A stretch of 64,000 nucleotides of DNA from Davidsoniella eucalypti (Eukaryota > Ascomycota > Sordariomycetes > Microascales > Ceratocystidaceae), in contig RMBW01000007.1 in the NCBI GenBank assembly GCA_004009845.1, positions 496,001 to 560,000 on the forward strand, in the 5' to 3' direction. Positions 1 through 11,450 of the stretch are shown here, piece after piece. Below the pieces are notes generated by a model. The model worked only from the letters and a program-made list of their open reading frames with translations. It searched no databases and was not told the origin of the DNA. Positions within the stretch are counted from its first letter, which is position 1. Every line of letters starts with the position of its first letter. A program made the position numbers and the translations under genes.

Positions 1-1
1 G

Positions 2-355
2 AAGCAGCAGCTGCGACATTCACCCCAGCAGCACACGACAGTCGGACAGCAGACAGCAACCCTGACCAAGCAAATCGTCATCGACGCTTCTATCGACATG
101 GAGAATAATGATACTCCGCGGTGGCTGGGCAAGGTTCTCCGCATTGTATGCTGGAGCTCGATCAAGGAAACAGGCGACTTGGGACACTGGTGGCGCGGTA
201 ACATTGCTCGAATTTCCGAGGCCCGGAACTCGGCTTCTACTAGTGTGGTTGTACGGTTTGTAATGGATGCAGAGCCCGGTCAAAGTCTTGAATGCTATCT
301 AGCATGTGAGGAAGTTGCCGGTACGCTTGTCAAAACTACCATTATTATCTCATAG
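2..355 (+). CDS. 3' end of an unidentified gene (partial)
   Basis: The frame is open from the window edge to a TAG at 353-355, giving 117 residues, so this looks like the terminal exon of a gene that begins outside the window. An internal ATG lies at 98, but the upstream codons are also open and Gln-rich. Visible composition: a Gln/Thr-rich start, then an ordered-looking stretch with several Trp (WLGKV, HWWRGN) and two Cys near the end (LECYLACEE). I do not recognise the family. It would converge on MON2, whose stop is 164 bp further on, and such tight convergent spacing is normal in fungal genomes. It could also be a chance open frame; the opposite strand carries an 87-codon frame across the same bases. 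Confidence 0.45.
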   Translation, partial: KQQLRHSPQQHTTVGQQTATLTKQIVIDASIDMENNDTPRWLGKVLRIVCWSSIKETGDLGHWWRGNIARISEARNSASTSVVVRFVMDAEPGQSLECYLACEEVAGTLVKTTIIIS

Positions 356-518
356 GCCAGGGACAGTTAGTATCACGGAATATTCTAACTTTGAATTATT
401 AGGGTTTAGAGGTCAATTTTGGTACAATACTATTCAATTACGATAAAATGAAACAATAGCTCGGATTTCTCTAATGAAATTAACCCTAACTCCAACTCGC
501 AACTTACGCCCTCTCCAG

Positions 519-3500
519 TTATGCTCGTGTCACACGGATTGGAAGCGAGTACTTCACTTCTGTGTCCATTTCTTTGCCCACGATTGCCAACGCCTCGGTG
601 ACCAATTCAAGCACTGGCCCATCGCCGGTAGAACCAGCTATATGCGCAACCTCGACCAATATTGGAAACATAACCACTAAATGAGATCGGGTATGTGTAT
701 CGAATTGCTTAGTAGCTGGGAGCACCTGTCTTTCAGAACGCAGCTCGACCAACCGGCTTAGGATATAGAGGACCTCACGACGGCGCGAGATGGGTTGTGG
801 CATATGGCCGCGTAACGGCTGGTCGGAGATATATGCCCGTAGTGTAGCTGCACAACGTACAAAGAATGGCATGGCCACGGCCTTGGCAATAGCAATGCGA
901 AGTTCCTTGAAATCTTTGGTGGTATTTGCGTTGACGGTTGCTACTGTATTGTTCAGAGTAGCGACAGTCGCCGTATTTTGGAACATGGGCGTTGGTGGCA
1001 CCACATTGATGGATGGCGTAGCGTCGGAGCCTCCGGTAATCAACGCAAACATCTCGTCTAGACACACATAGCTCATCTGCAAACGCTGGGTCGGGCTAGG
1101 GTTGAAGGTACGCCCAGCACGCGGCTTATATAGATCTGTGACAGCGTCACAGTCAGGACGCTGGAAGATAGTTTTCTCTTCAGCAGTAAGTTGATGCACG
1201 ACCGATGTCACTAGAAGCGACATGGCATAGCGCGATCGTGAGTCGTCACTCACCGTTTCGCTACCAAGCGAGGGTATGATAAGTTCACGCAACTTATGGA
1301 AGGCAGCAATATCGAAAGCCTGATCTGCAAGATGATCAGTGTTCTGCTGCGCACCCGATAGATCTGCAGTCATGATACCCTGGGCAATCTCGACAATCAC
1401 GGTCCAGATATCGTATGTTACGTCCCGCGGGAGCTTCATAGACGCTGCCTGCGGCAATACTTCTTGGAGAACAGCGATCGCCGCTGTCGTAGACACTTGC
1501 CATGCTTGCTCTGAACGACAGACAAGGGTGAATTGGTATTTCAGGGCTATTGGCTTTGCGTAGGCTTTCAAGGCAGCACTAGTAGCTCCAGATGTGTAGA
1601 TGTCACTGTCTCCCGAATGCTTCAAAATCAAATCTTTCAAGAGGGCCATACTTGACTTGGACAGCGCTACAAAGGATCGGCGTCCTCGCTTAGCATCGTC
1701 TTTTTGGCCCCATGGCAATGGCGGTGGAAACTTATCATAGGCTATTGTTACGAATTCTGATACTTGCTTGATGATCTCCGATGGTACCCCGGGAATATCT
1801 GTACGGATCATCTGGATGGCATCGAGAACACGATCTTGTAGCTTTGTGCAGAACTCGAGGTCGACCATGAAGCATCCTGCCGCCGCTTGGCGAACAGCAT
1901 CCCTCAGCAACGTAAGCATCTTGGTGACGCGCTCAATGTTGAGATTGGGTTGCATGAATCGGTATAGGTCGCTCACAGTGGTAACATAGGCGATCAGACA
2001 TTCCTGATTGTCGACGTCTTCCTTCTTTTCGTCAGTGCTGCTAGGAGTCCCGCGAGCCCATAGATTCCAGGCACTATCGATAGTTTGTTGAGTCAAAGAT
2101 CCATCACCAGCCTGTACTATGATTTGACTCAAGGCCTTATACACAGCCGTATTGACACTGAGTGCCTTGTAGTCTAAGAACTGTCCAAATTGCTTTAGCA
2201 GATCTTCCCATAGGCTCTCGAATTTGCTGTCCACCTTGACAACTTCTAGATAATTGGCGAGGAGTCCGGAGATACCAGTTAGTACAACACCAGCTGTAGA
2301 ATTCCAATCGTTACGCTCCCGCTCATCTGTCTCAGCATCATTCGCCATGGATAGTTCGTTCGATATGCTACCTAGAAGCTTGAAGATAACCGACTCGATA
2401 CAAACAGACCATGCCTCTGGGCTTAGTTTGTCTCCATATGCATCAAAGATACGTAACAGTGTTTGTATAGCGCTATTTCTTAGCTCGAGACGATCGTCAG
2501 CAGTAACTGCAGCGAGACGAAGCAGTAAAAGCATCCATAGCGCTGCGTTGGAGGCTGAATGCCGGTGGTCGGCAGCCATCGTAGATAGCGCAGCAGTATC
2601 TTTGCCCCCCATTACTTCGGCGGTGATATTGAGGGATTGGTTCTTGCTTGAGAGGAAGTCTGAGAGGGCCCAAAAAAATGTGACTGTCTGTAATATAGAA
2701 GATGGTTATTAAACATGGGCTTTTTTTTTCAACTTAGGTTATGATACTTACGGTTAATGCAATGTTTAGATCGTCATCTTGGCTACAGAATTTGTAGAGT
2801 GTGTCTACTAGCATCAGGAAGCACCTATTTGGTAGCGAAGCTAGGAAATCCGAGCAAATTAGCTGTAGTGAGTTAAATGAAGGTCTCACAAGCTTCGCAC
2901 TGCGTGTCGTGAGTCCGTTCGCAATAGCCAATGAGTTTCGGTCCCCCGGTATGAAGATGCTATCAATGATTTCAAACGTGATTTCCCAGCCACTTAAGAG
3001 AGTTTCTCCGCATGTTTCTAGGATGCTCTTCAGGCCATCAAGCACAATACGTTGGATATCGACATCGGTGGCATTGCTAGCAACTGAACTAGAATCTAGA
3101 TACTGTTCTCGCTTCATGGGTAGTAGAGAATCTCTCAATGACTCAAACAGGATTAACTGTACGGGGCCGCGTTGATCCTCGTCCAATTGTACAACAGTCT
3201 TTGCTGCTTCGAGCACAAGCCGGACTAGAATGTCAGCTGCTCTAGTCCGGACTGAAGCACTAGTATGTTGCCCACCAAGTACATCAATAAACTTCTGTGT
3301 CAAAGTATCCCAGCTCGATATCTCGGGGCTATACGAAAGTAGTCTCTCGATATTTATCATAGCAATATCTCCAAGTTTGGCTAGTGCAAACATGTCCTCT
3401 TGATTGGGGGCAATAGAAGCAACACTGGAGATACTGAGCACGCGCCGGTGTTTTCCAGAGATAGAAGAAGCAGAGCCTTTGCGGACACGTGGATTTTTTG

Positions 3501-6003
3501 GTGGTTCAAGCCCACGAAGCTCGGCTTCTGTCGAGTCTATCGCAGAACTAGAATCGGATTCAAGTAGCCCACAGATGGCCTTGACGATTTGTCTAAACTC
3601 CATGTTGGGGAAATCAACTGTGCTCTCTACTAAGCGTGAGGCGGCCGTTTCAACAGCTCGGATTTCAGTACCAAAATTGCCCAGCAAAGCATTGGCTTCG
3701 CTCTCGGCCGTCGCATCTTGGATTTTAGCCACGAGCGGTGTGTGAGCGGGGGTCTTGCCCGAAGTGAAGAGCACAAAGTCTGCCTGCTGTAGCGTTTCGA
3801 GAATGATTCGCCATGAGTCTCCCATAGTCGGACCCAGGGCGATACCAAGATTCAGCAAAGCGCGGAGGCATAGCAAGTTCCGTGTATTCAAGGAGGTAGC
3901 TGTAGGATCGAATGATGGTTGTCTGGCCCTCTCTAGAGCAGGAGATGTCGTGGCCGAAGTATCCCGGGTCAGTAGACCTCTGGCATTGCTGAGCAAGCTA
4001 CTACTCGATGATGATGATTCGTTTGCCGATGGCGGCTTAGCACTGCCGCTGTTCAAACAAGCCGTTAATACATTTGGGGGCACTGCAGCTTTGCCCAAGG
4101 TTGTGAGAAAGGCATCTCGGGGGGTGTACAGATGTAATAGACCAGCAACGTGCGCAAATCTTTGGAAAGCTCTTACTAGACTATGATAGTAATCGGAGTC
4201 TAGTGCCGCGTTTAGAAAGGTCGAGCATGTAGCTAAGATAGCAGGCCAGCATTCGTCAATAATCTGGGCACAGGCCTGGATCTCGGCATGGGCAGGATGA
4301 TCCTCGATTTCGAGAGGGTTGATCGGTACGGGATTCTTCTTGAATGATTTATCGAAGCTGTCTTCAGCAGCCTCTGCGTTTCCATCTTTAATCGGTTTTT
4401 TGCGAGGTACCGTCAAGGGCAAGATGAACTTGGCCAGCCCTTCAGACAAGGAAGAGATACAGGTAAGAACCAGGGAATAGACATATGACTCCGGGATTGG
4501 AGGGGCCTCTGTTTTGTCAAGTTGATCAATGAATGGAACTCTGACAGTGCTCCATTGCGTGCTGATACCGGTTGTCGCGCCCTCGTTGGTGCTTCCTATG
4601 ATACCAGCAACACCCGATGACTCCAGTACAACTTGGTCACCACTCGCTACACCAGCTGCATAGGGATTTAGCACAGGAATAGTCGAATGATATCCAAGAC
4701 CAATAACCGATGGCTTCTCAGTGCTGAGACGGACAAATGTTGCAGTGAGCGTCTTGAGGATATCCTTTTGGTCGTCCTGAGTATCGTATAAAATGAATAT
4801 GCGCCGCAATAGCGCTGGCTCTGAGAAAATTCCGCGGAAGACTTCCATACATAACGCCCTCTTCCATAATGCGGTATCCTGGTCTAGCAGATGTGTCAAG
4901 ATATCAAGTGCTTGGCTGCTTTCCTCGGTAAGAATAGCTAGATGTCTACGCATTAGCGTATAGAGAATGCGTGTTAAACGGACAGATGTCGCAAAGTTGG
5001 GTTTCCCTCGGAGCGCACTAATAAGAAACGGCATGACCTGCTCTCGCAGGATATACGCCTGTTCAGCATGTTGGAGGAAAACAGGCGCGTGATTTGTAAG
5101 AATCGACTCGATCAGCTCTAGGCCGAATGTTTGAGGTAGGCCAGTGAAACGTAGGTACTCAGGTCGTTGGTTTTCGGTCATTAGACAAAGATCGTTGAAT
5201 ACTCTATAGGCGTCCATGGCAGCTGGGCGAAGCTTCACAGGGCCGTCCGCAGAGGGTGCCTCGCCAACAAATCGCTCATCGTCTGTTTCTGTGTTTATGT
5301 TAGTCCTAGTTTTAAAGTAGCTATGAGCTTGTTAGGTCACTCACTGTCCTCAGCAACTACTTTGTCAAACACCGCGACGACAAGCTGTTGTAGAGTCGCT
5401 GCTGACGTATTATTTACAATGGCATTCTTGCTAGTCTGAAGCACGAAACAGATATTCAGAGCTGTGACTAGTAGCTCGTTCTGTACATCTGTCGCATAAT
5501 TGGTGAGTAGCGGTGGAAGCGCCTGTAGAATCTTGAGCTGTACGTCTAAGCCCGCCGAGGTTGCCTGGCTCAGTGCCTCTAGCACCGGTCCTAACTTTGA
5601 GCGCGGCAAAGCCTTTGCCACTACAAGCCGTTGTAGACACACAATAGCGATTGCTGTGAACTTGGTATTGCGTGTACTACATGCGATGATGAACGGATTC
5701 ACAAAGGCAGTCTTTTGCGCAAGCTCTGTTAATTAGGTCAAGCTTGGTTAGCAAGCTAGACGGATATTAGGGTTATAGAGTTTCGAAGGACGCACCAAGA
5801 GTTGTTTGAGCCTCAGTTGTTCCCTTGAGCGACTTGAGCTCCTCTAATGACTTCTCCGCAGCCTATAGGCCTAGTTAGCGATCAATACCTCTGTCATTAT
5901 CGTGAGGGTGTCGAGAGAGGCGCACCTGGCGTAGATCATTGTGTTTGCGCTTGCTCTCTTGGATGAGATTAGCGAGCTCGGTCGCAAGCAATTGCGTCGT
6001 CAT
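519..6003 (-). CDS. MON2: MON2, Arf-GEF-like Golgi/endosome trafficking scaffold
   Basis: Five exons, read on the minus strand: 6003-5926, 5862-5796, 5725-5345, 5288-2752 and 2687-519, giving 1743 residues (yeast Mon2 about 1640, human about 1720). Introns are 56-70 nt. The ATG at 6003 gives the family-typical start (LATELANLIQESKRKHNDLR). The N-terminal DCB-like region (about 1-180) contains NPFIIACSTRN and LQALPPLLTNYATD. A HEAT-rich middle follows, then the Mon2 C-terminal segment around 925-1040 (LKSILETCGETLLSGWEI; FFWALSDFLSS). There is no Sec7 catalytic domain, as expected. Mon2 acts at the trans-Golgi and endosomes with Dop1 and the flippase Neo1 in retrograde recycling. The exon 4 acceptor could lie 6 nt further in (exon start 5282 instead of 5288), which stays in frame. 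It runs in the same direction as SLP2. Confidence 0.93.
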
Positions 6004-6969
6004 ATTTCCAAATATGTATCGAGAGATCTGGGATTTGCGATTGTAAATGGTATCCGGCCCGTAAAAAGACCTAGATTGCAGAGGTCTATCAAGCAATGCG
6101 AACAAGCTTGCGACGACTCTCAACAATAAGGCCCATCGGCGTAGGATCGAATGGGGAGCTAGTAACAGGGTCGGATGATATAGTTGGTATTGAAGACGGT
6201 AAGATTCAGTACAAATAGGCTTCAAAGACTCAAGATCAGCTATAGCTATAATAAGAGCTAGATCGCATGATCTAATTTGTGTTTATTCAAAGATTGAAAC
6301 TTGAAGCTTGCTAAGCTTTCATCGTCGCTGCGCCTTCCCGTTTGCCCATTGCATTGCTGTCCCAATCTAGCCTGCGCGGAAGGAGCGGCAGAATCCCCAC
6401 CGCTTTCCCATGTAGGCCAATATCCATTAAAACGTCCCAAGCTTCGAGATAGCGCTATTTGTGAACCCCATGCCTACAAATACATACTTACATACAGATA
6501 CTGCAGTCAAGAATGCTAAACTTGTTGTATATTTGTGAGTGTGTTGTTGTGTTGTGTTATTACATGGTATGCTTGCTAGAGTGCTATGTGCCGAAAATCG
6601 TATCCAGGAAAAAGAAATATCAATATCCTGGTGCGCAAATCTCCCGCTATAAGAGTTGTAGGACAAGAAGGATATGGAGGCTACAAGACTTCGCTTTTTG
6701 ACAGCAGTGATGGATAAGAATATGAGTGTGCAGAAAAGCAACAAGAACCTGATCGCCCCAACCGAAAAGAAAGAAGAAAGAAAAAAAAGATGAGAAAAAA
6801 ACGACATCAAAAGAAAGGAAAGAATAAACAAAATCTAAACAGAACATAATAACGCCTCTCCAACACTCGCTAAAACACCACTGTACTATTACACTCCTAC
6901 TCTTTTACCCTCCCTATAAACTTTAGAACTTAGTACAATTTACAGTGCTGCTTTTGTCTTCCTCTCCAT
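6004..6969. other. Intergenic: MON2 promoter / SLP2 3' flank
   Basis: No supported gene. From about 6700 to 6850 the + strand is strongly purine-rich, so the strand carrying both neighbours is T/C-rich. This fits an SLP2 3' untranslated tract or a MON2 upstream pyrimidine element. The minus-strand frames here encode Phe/Ser/Leu low-complexity sequence and are not credible proteins. Confidence 0.6.
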
Positions 6970-8226
6970 TTACAGTTGCTTAGCCTTCTGGTCTAAAGCT
7001 TCTAGAAGGGCGTTCTCACGCGCTTCTGACTTGTTTAGGCGCTCATCAATAATTGAAGAGTAATTGCTATCAGGGGTCTGCTGCTGTGTCTTCCTTTGAG
7101 CCTGGCTAATCTTGCTGTATACACCCAGGCCGGAGGCAATCATGCTGCTGATATCACCAACATTGCCGGGAACCACCACTGCCGTGCTCTCCTTGGCCAG
7201 CTTGCCGAAAGCATCAACGTACTTCTCGGCAATTGACAGACTGACAGCACCCTGAGCAGCATCCTTGCCTTCGTGGATAGTCTTAGCGATAGCATCCAGA
7301 CCCTTTGCCGTAGCCGTAGCCTTCATGAGGATGGCTTCGGCCTCACCAGAAGCCAGGTTGATTTGTTCAGCCTTCAGGGCTTCAGAAGCGAGAATCACAC
7401 TCTGCTTCTTACCCTCGGCAATGTTGATAGCACTCTGGCGTTGACCTTCTGATTCTAGAATTTCAGCACGCTTGGAACGCTCTGCCGTCACTTGGCGGTG
7501 CATGGCAGCAACGACGCCTTCGGGGGCATGAATATCACGGATCTCGTAACGGAGGCAGGTCACACCCCACGCTTGGGCGGCTTCGTTGATGGCTTGGGTG
7601 ATGTTGGTGTTGAGAGCAGCGCGTTCCTTGAGCACGTGGTCAAGAGAAAGCTGGCCGATTTCCGAGCGCATTGTAGTCTGGGCAAGTTGAGAGATGGCAT
7701 ACTCGGCATCCTCGACTCCGTAACTAGTACAAAGTTAGCTTTAACTATATTCACCGTGGGTTTGGATGTTTACTGGCTTGTCAGGAACTTACCTAGCCTT
7801 GTAGGCATCAAACACCCGTGTGTACAGGATACCGTCAAGTTCGAGGGTGACATTGTCGGCGGTGATGGCACTTTGACTGGGGATTTCGAGGGCCACCTCC
7901 TTGAGGGACTTGACGTAAGAGATCCGGTCGATAAAAGGTATCAAGATAGCTAGACCTGGTTCTAGAATACGGTTGAACTTTCCCATCCGCTCAACGATCC
8001 ACGCCGTCTGCTGTGGCACGAAGCGGATGATTGTATTGGCAGGCAACGAAGGTCTCTGGAAATACGTCGGCGTCAAAGGGCCACCACTGCCCATGCCAAC
8101 ACCGCTGCCGAATGAGCTCATAGAGCTCACTAGCTGACGAGGCGAGCTGGCGATTGAGCGGAGCTGGGTCCGCAGTAGAGGGGCAGCAACAGCCACACGG
8201 GCTGTTCTTGAAGCAGCGAAGCTCAT
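6970..8226 (-). CDS. SLP2: Mitochondrial stomatin-like protein 2 (SPFH/prohibitin family)
   Basis: Two exons, 8226-7793 and 7723-6970, with a 69-nt intron, give 395 residues (human SLP-2 has 356). The ATG at 8226 is chosen over a GTG three codons upstream. It starts an Arg/Ala/Ser-rich mitochondrial presequence (MSFAASRTARVAVAAP). The SPFH domain spans about 66-230, with VPQQTAWIVERMGKF, LEPGLAILIPFID, ITADNVTLELDGILY and the exon-junction stretch SYGVEDAEYAISQLAQT. A coiled-coil rich in Glu, Lys and Ala follows (about 225-290: RSKRAEILESEGQRQ). SLP2 proteins organise cardiolipin-rich inner-membrane domains and scaffold proteases and prohibitins; that role is taken from the family. The C-terminal Gln/Ser tail is variable. 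It shares a 1.45-kb upstream region with divergent MMS2. Confidence 0.94.
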
Positions 8227-9678
8227 GATGTGCACTGGTATCGTACCGTAGAAGAGGATATTGGAGAGTAGCGAGCGAAAAAATTATCTGAGTGGAAGCC
8301 AGTGTAGAGCTTCAATTGTCTTCTAGTGTCGGTGCTAGTCGAAGTCCGTTCTATTGTATTTGTCGAATTTAATCAAGTGGTGACAGGTGACACTACGTTT
8401 TCTTATTTCGAAATAGAAAGAACGGTAGGGCCAATTTGGCAGCAAATAACCATCAATTGAACGTGCAAACGCTTGCTGAAACTAGTAGATTGCTTGCTCG
8501 AGTTTCACGAGAAAATGAGACTATTAATTAGACAGTCAATGGCATCGGGTTCGCAAGCAGAGGGAGGGAAGAGAATCAAACTCACGGCTGTTGTTAGTAG
8601 AAACGGACTATTTGGATAAATATCGGCTGAACTATCCACTACAATAATCGAGCCAACTTTTACAGCTGTCTTTGTTATTTTTTTCCCATAACCCAGCCTT
8701 GCTCCGAATTGCCCCTCCGTCAACCCAGCCCAGCGCTTAACCTTTACAAATAGTTCTATTAAGTCTCCGTGGGCTAGCAAAATTGCCCAATGGCTCGTGC
8801 CCAAGCCGGAACTATGGATAACTCGGGCGCAAAGATGCCTAAAATACGCGCATCGGCTATCAGAAGTTCTCCTATCCATACAGACAGCCGACACCTTCGG
8901 GTGCAGTGAAATATTATCACTACATGCATGATGCTGCATCTAGACTGTGTTGCGACGAGACAATCTACTAGCTAGCTATCTCATACGTCATAATCCTTGT
9001 AGTGATCCTCAGCATATACCGAACCCAAACATTGTTTCCCATTGTCATATGTGCGGCCCTGTGCAGTATAGTGCAGCGCAGGTATAGCATTGTCAATAGT
9101 GTTGATACATATCTGTACGTTGAACGGAAATACTTCCTTATGGTTTAATGCGAGCGAAGCTTAACCGATATTAGCTTTAGTGACCAGTGTCTCTGATCAA
9201 CAACAACAACCACAAAATATCAAGTTAATGTTAGTTATTATATTTGCCCTGAACACTGCTCTTAAAACCACACAATAGTGCTATCATGATATCTTGCGAT
9301 GAGTTGGTTGTCTGTTAGACATGTTAATTGAGCTATAATACAAAGTCAACCGCTAATAAATCCAAATCCCGCTGCTACAACAACTATTTATTTCTACATC
9401 TTTGTTTCGTTTTCATCGTCGCTGCCGTGGTACCGGCTGACTCAGCAGAACGCCGACCCCTCCCAAGCCCATGAGCTTGCTTTAGCATCTACAAACCCTC
9501 AAAACCCCCAGCCAAAAACCACTTCACATACTAAAAGCAGGTTCTCATATTGCCAATCTGAATATCTAGACTCCTGTAGCCTAACTCTTTGCTTATCTGC
9601 TTGTATCTCAGGCTTTGCCTTCTCTTTTTTTTTTCATATCTATCAAGTCGACAAAAACAACTTCTTATAAGCAAAAAA
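8227..9678. promoter_or_regulatory. Divergent intergenic region SLP2 / MMS2
   Basis: Long for two housekeeping genes. A 10-T run lies at about 9625-9634, roughly 45 bp before the MMS2 ATG, preceded by a C/T-rich stretch typical of fungal core promoters. A 144-codon ATG-initiated minus-strand frame (8939-8505) lies inside and is treated as unproven (see findings). The stretch around 9000-9400 shows nothing definable. Confidence 0.5.
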
Positions 9679-10461
9679 ATGGCTACTCCCGCCAAGATCC
9701 CCAGAAACTTCCGGTTGCTCGAAGAGCTGGAAAAGGGCGAGAAGGGCCTCGGTGCTGGTTAGTTCTTTTTTTTTAAATTCCTCTCTCCCTTTAACAAATC
9801 AAAATACTCGCTATACGCCGATTCAATGCTCAAGATGGCCCAAATCGACAGAAATATGCCCAGCGCATAGTCATTAGCTTTCACGATCTAGCCCCTCCGT
9901 TCAACCGCCATCTTTATTATCGCTCTCACGATGTAGTCATCGGCCGCGGCAGTAATTGCTCGTATTGAAAGACTGTAGAGCTGTATCGTCATTAGCATCA
10001 GCATATAGCTAACCCGTTTCTTGTCACACAGAGGCCTGCTCCTATGGTCTTGAAGATCCCGAAGATCTACTCATGTCGAGCTGGACTGGCACCATCATCG
10101 GTCCTCCCCACGTATGTCTCCTTCTTCACTTCAAACTCCGCTTCGACCGTCCCATCTGGCAATAATCGTAACATCATCTAACCACTTCCCACAGAGCGTT
10201 CATGAGAACCGCATCTACTCTCTCAAGATGCACTGCGGCCCGCAATACCCCGACGTTCCCCCTACGATTCAGTTTATCAGCATGGTCAACTTGCCCGCTG
10301 TTAATCCTTCCAACGGCCAGGTCGATCCTCGCCATCTTCCGTGCCTAAACGAGTGGAAGCGCGACCACACCATGGAGACCGTCCTCATCGAACTACGGAG
10401 GTACATGGCTCAGGCTTCCAACAAGAAGATCCCGCAGCCTCCTGAGGGTTCGACCTACTAG
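9679..10461 (+). CDS. MMS2: Ubiquitin E2 variant Mms2/Uev1
   Basis: Three exons, 9679-9757, 10032-10111 and 10195-10461, give 141 residues, the normal UEV length. The protein starts IPRNFRLLEELEKGEKGLGA and continues across both joins (EACSYGLED; SSWTGTIIGPPH; SVHENRIYSLKMHCGP). It contains VNPSNGQVDPRHLPCLNEW. The segment that carries the catalytic Cys and HPN motif in true E2s lacks both, which defines a UEV. With Ubc13 it builds Lys63-linked ubiquitin chains, for example on PCNA during error-free post-replication repair. Intron 1 is 274 nt, much longer than most introns in the window, but the protein is continuous across it, so no exon is missing. The donor is GTTAGT. Confidence 0.95.
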
Positions 10462-11450
10462 AGAAGAGCCATTGGCTTTTTTTTTGCGTTCTGTCATAAT
10501 AAATACATTATCTGTTCTGCTGTGTAGACATGTCATACATGTCGACATTGAAAAATGCACTTATTGCTGTGTCTTTTCTCCCTAGTTTGTAGGCCTGATG
10601 ATTGTTTCATTGGGTATCAATCATTAAATAAATAAAAGTAAATGTATAAGATTACATGCAAAGATGCGTTATATAAAACACTATGTATAGATGTACCATA
10701 TCGTACACAAATCACAAATCACGACGCTTTAAAAGACTGGTTACAATAGACTGTCAAGTAAGAAATAGAAATGGGATTTATCTTCATTATGTTTCAGAAA
10801 CAACGTAGAGTGTGAACTCTATCAATATAGATAGATAAATAAAAATGTACAAAAAATGAGTTTCCAGATAGATATTCAGGAAAAGATCGAAGGTTGAAAA
10901 GAAAGAAAAAAAGAAAGGCCTTTGGCAATAGAGAAGAAATAGATAATGAACAAATCGAAAATCGACAATGATAAGAAGTAGCAGTGATAATAGTAATAAA
11001 AAGTAGCAGGAGTAACAGGAATGAAGAAATCATCTCAGGTGAATCATTAAGGCTACAAAGGAAAGGGGGATAAAAAAAGAAACAAAAGATGAAAACCCCC
11101 GAAAAATGGGGGACAATAGAAATAACACACATCAAACCATGAATATGGGTGGGTAGATGATAAGGTAAATCCAAAGAGAAATTCGACAAAGGGAAGATAT
11201 GTAGAGACAAAAGGAAAAAAAAGAAGAAAAAAAGGTTGATGGGGAGTAAAAAGAAGAAGGCGGTGGTATCATTAGGTAAAAGGAAAAAAAAACTGCGGTT
11301 AATACTACAAGTTGGTAGTATGAGAGGAAATGATTGGAAGTAGTGAGTGTCCTTCTCTTTTTTGTTTCACTCATTAAGAAATCGTAGAGAAAGAAAATTA
11401 TCCCAAGAAAGGATATAAAGCAAAGTCATACTTGCTGTTTCTTATGTTCT
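10462..11450. other. Convergent 3' intergenic region
   Basis: This lies between the MMS2 stop and the stop of the minus-strand disordered-protein gene. The half next to that gene (about 10850-11400) is strikingly purine-rich on the + strand, so that gene's transcript would have a U/C-rich 3' flank. The 138- and 80-codon minus frames here are Phe/Ser/Leu low complexity and are rejected as genes. No hairpin or repeat stood out. Confidence 0.6.

Noticed and set aside
10794..11374. Phe/Ser/Leu-rich minus-strand frames after the disordered-protein gene
   Set aside because: These are translations of a pyrimidine-rich 3' flank. The same happens at 6427-6847, 37267-38055, 48108-48559 and 63537-63864.
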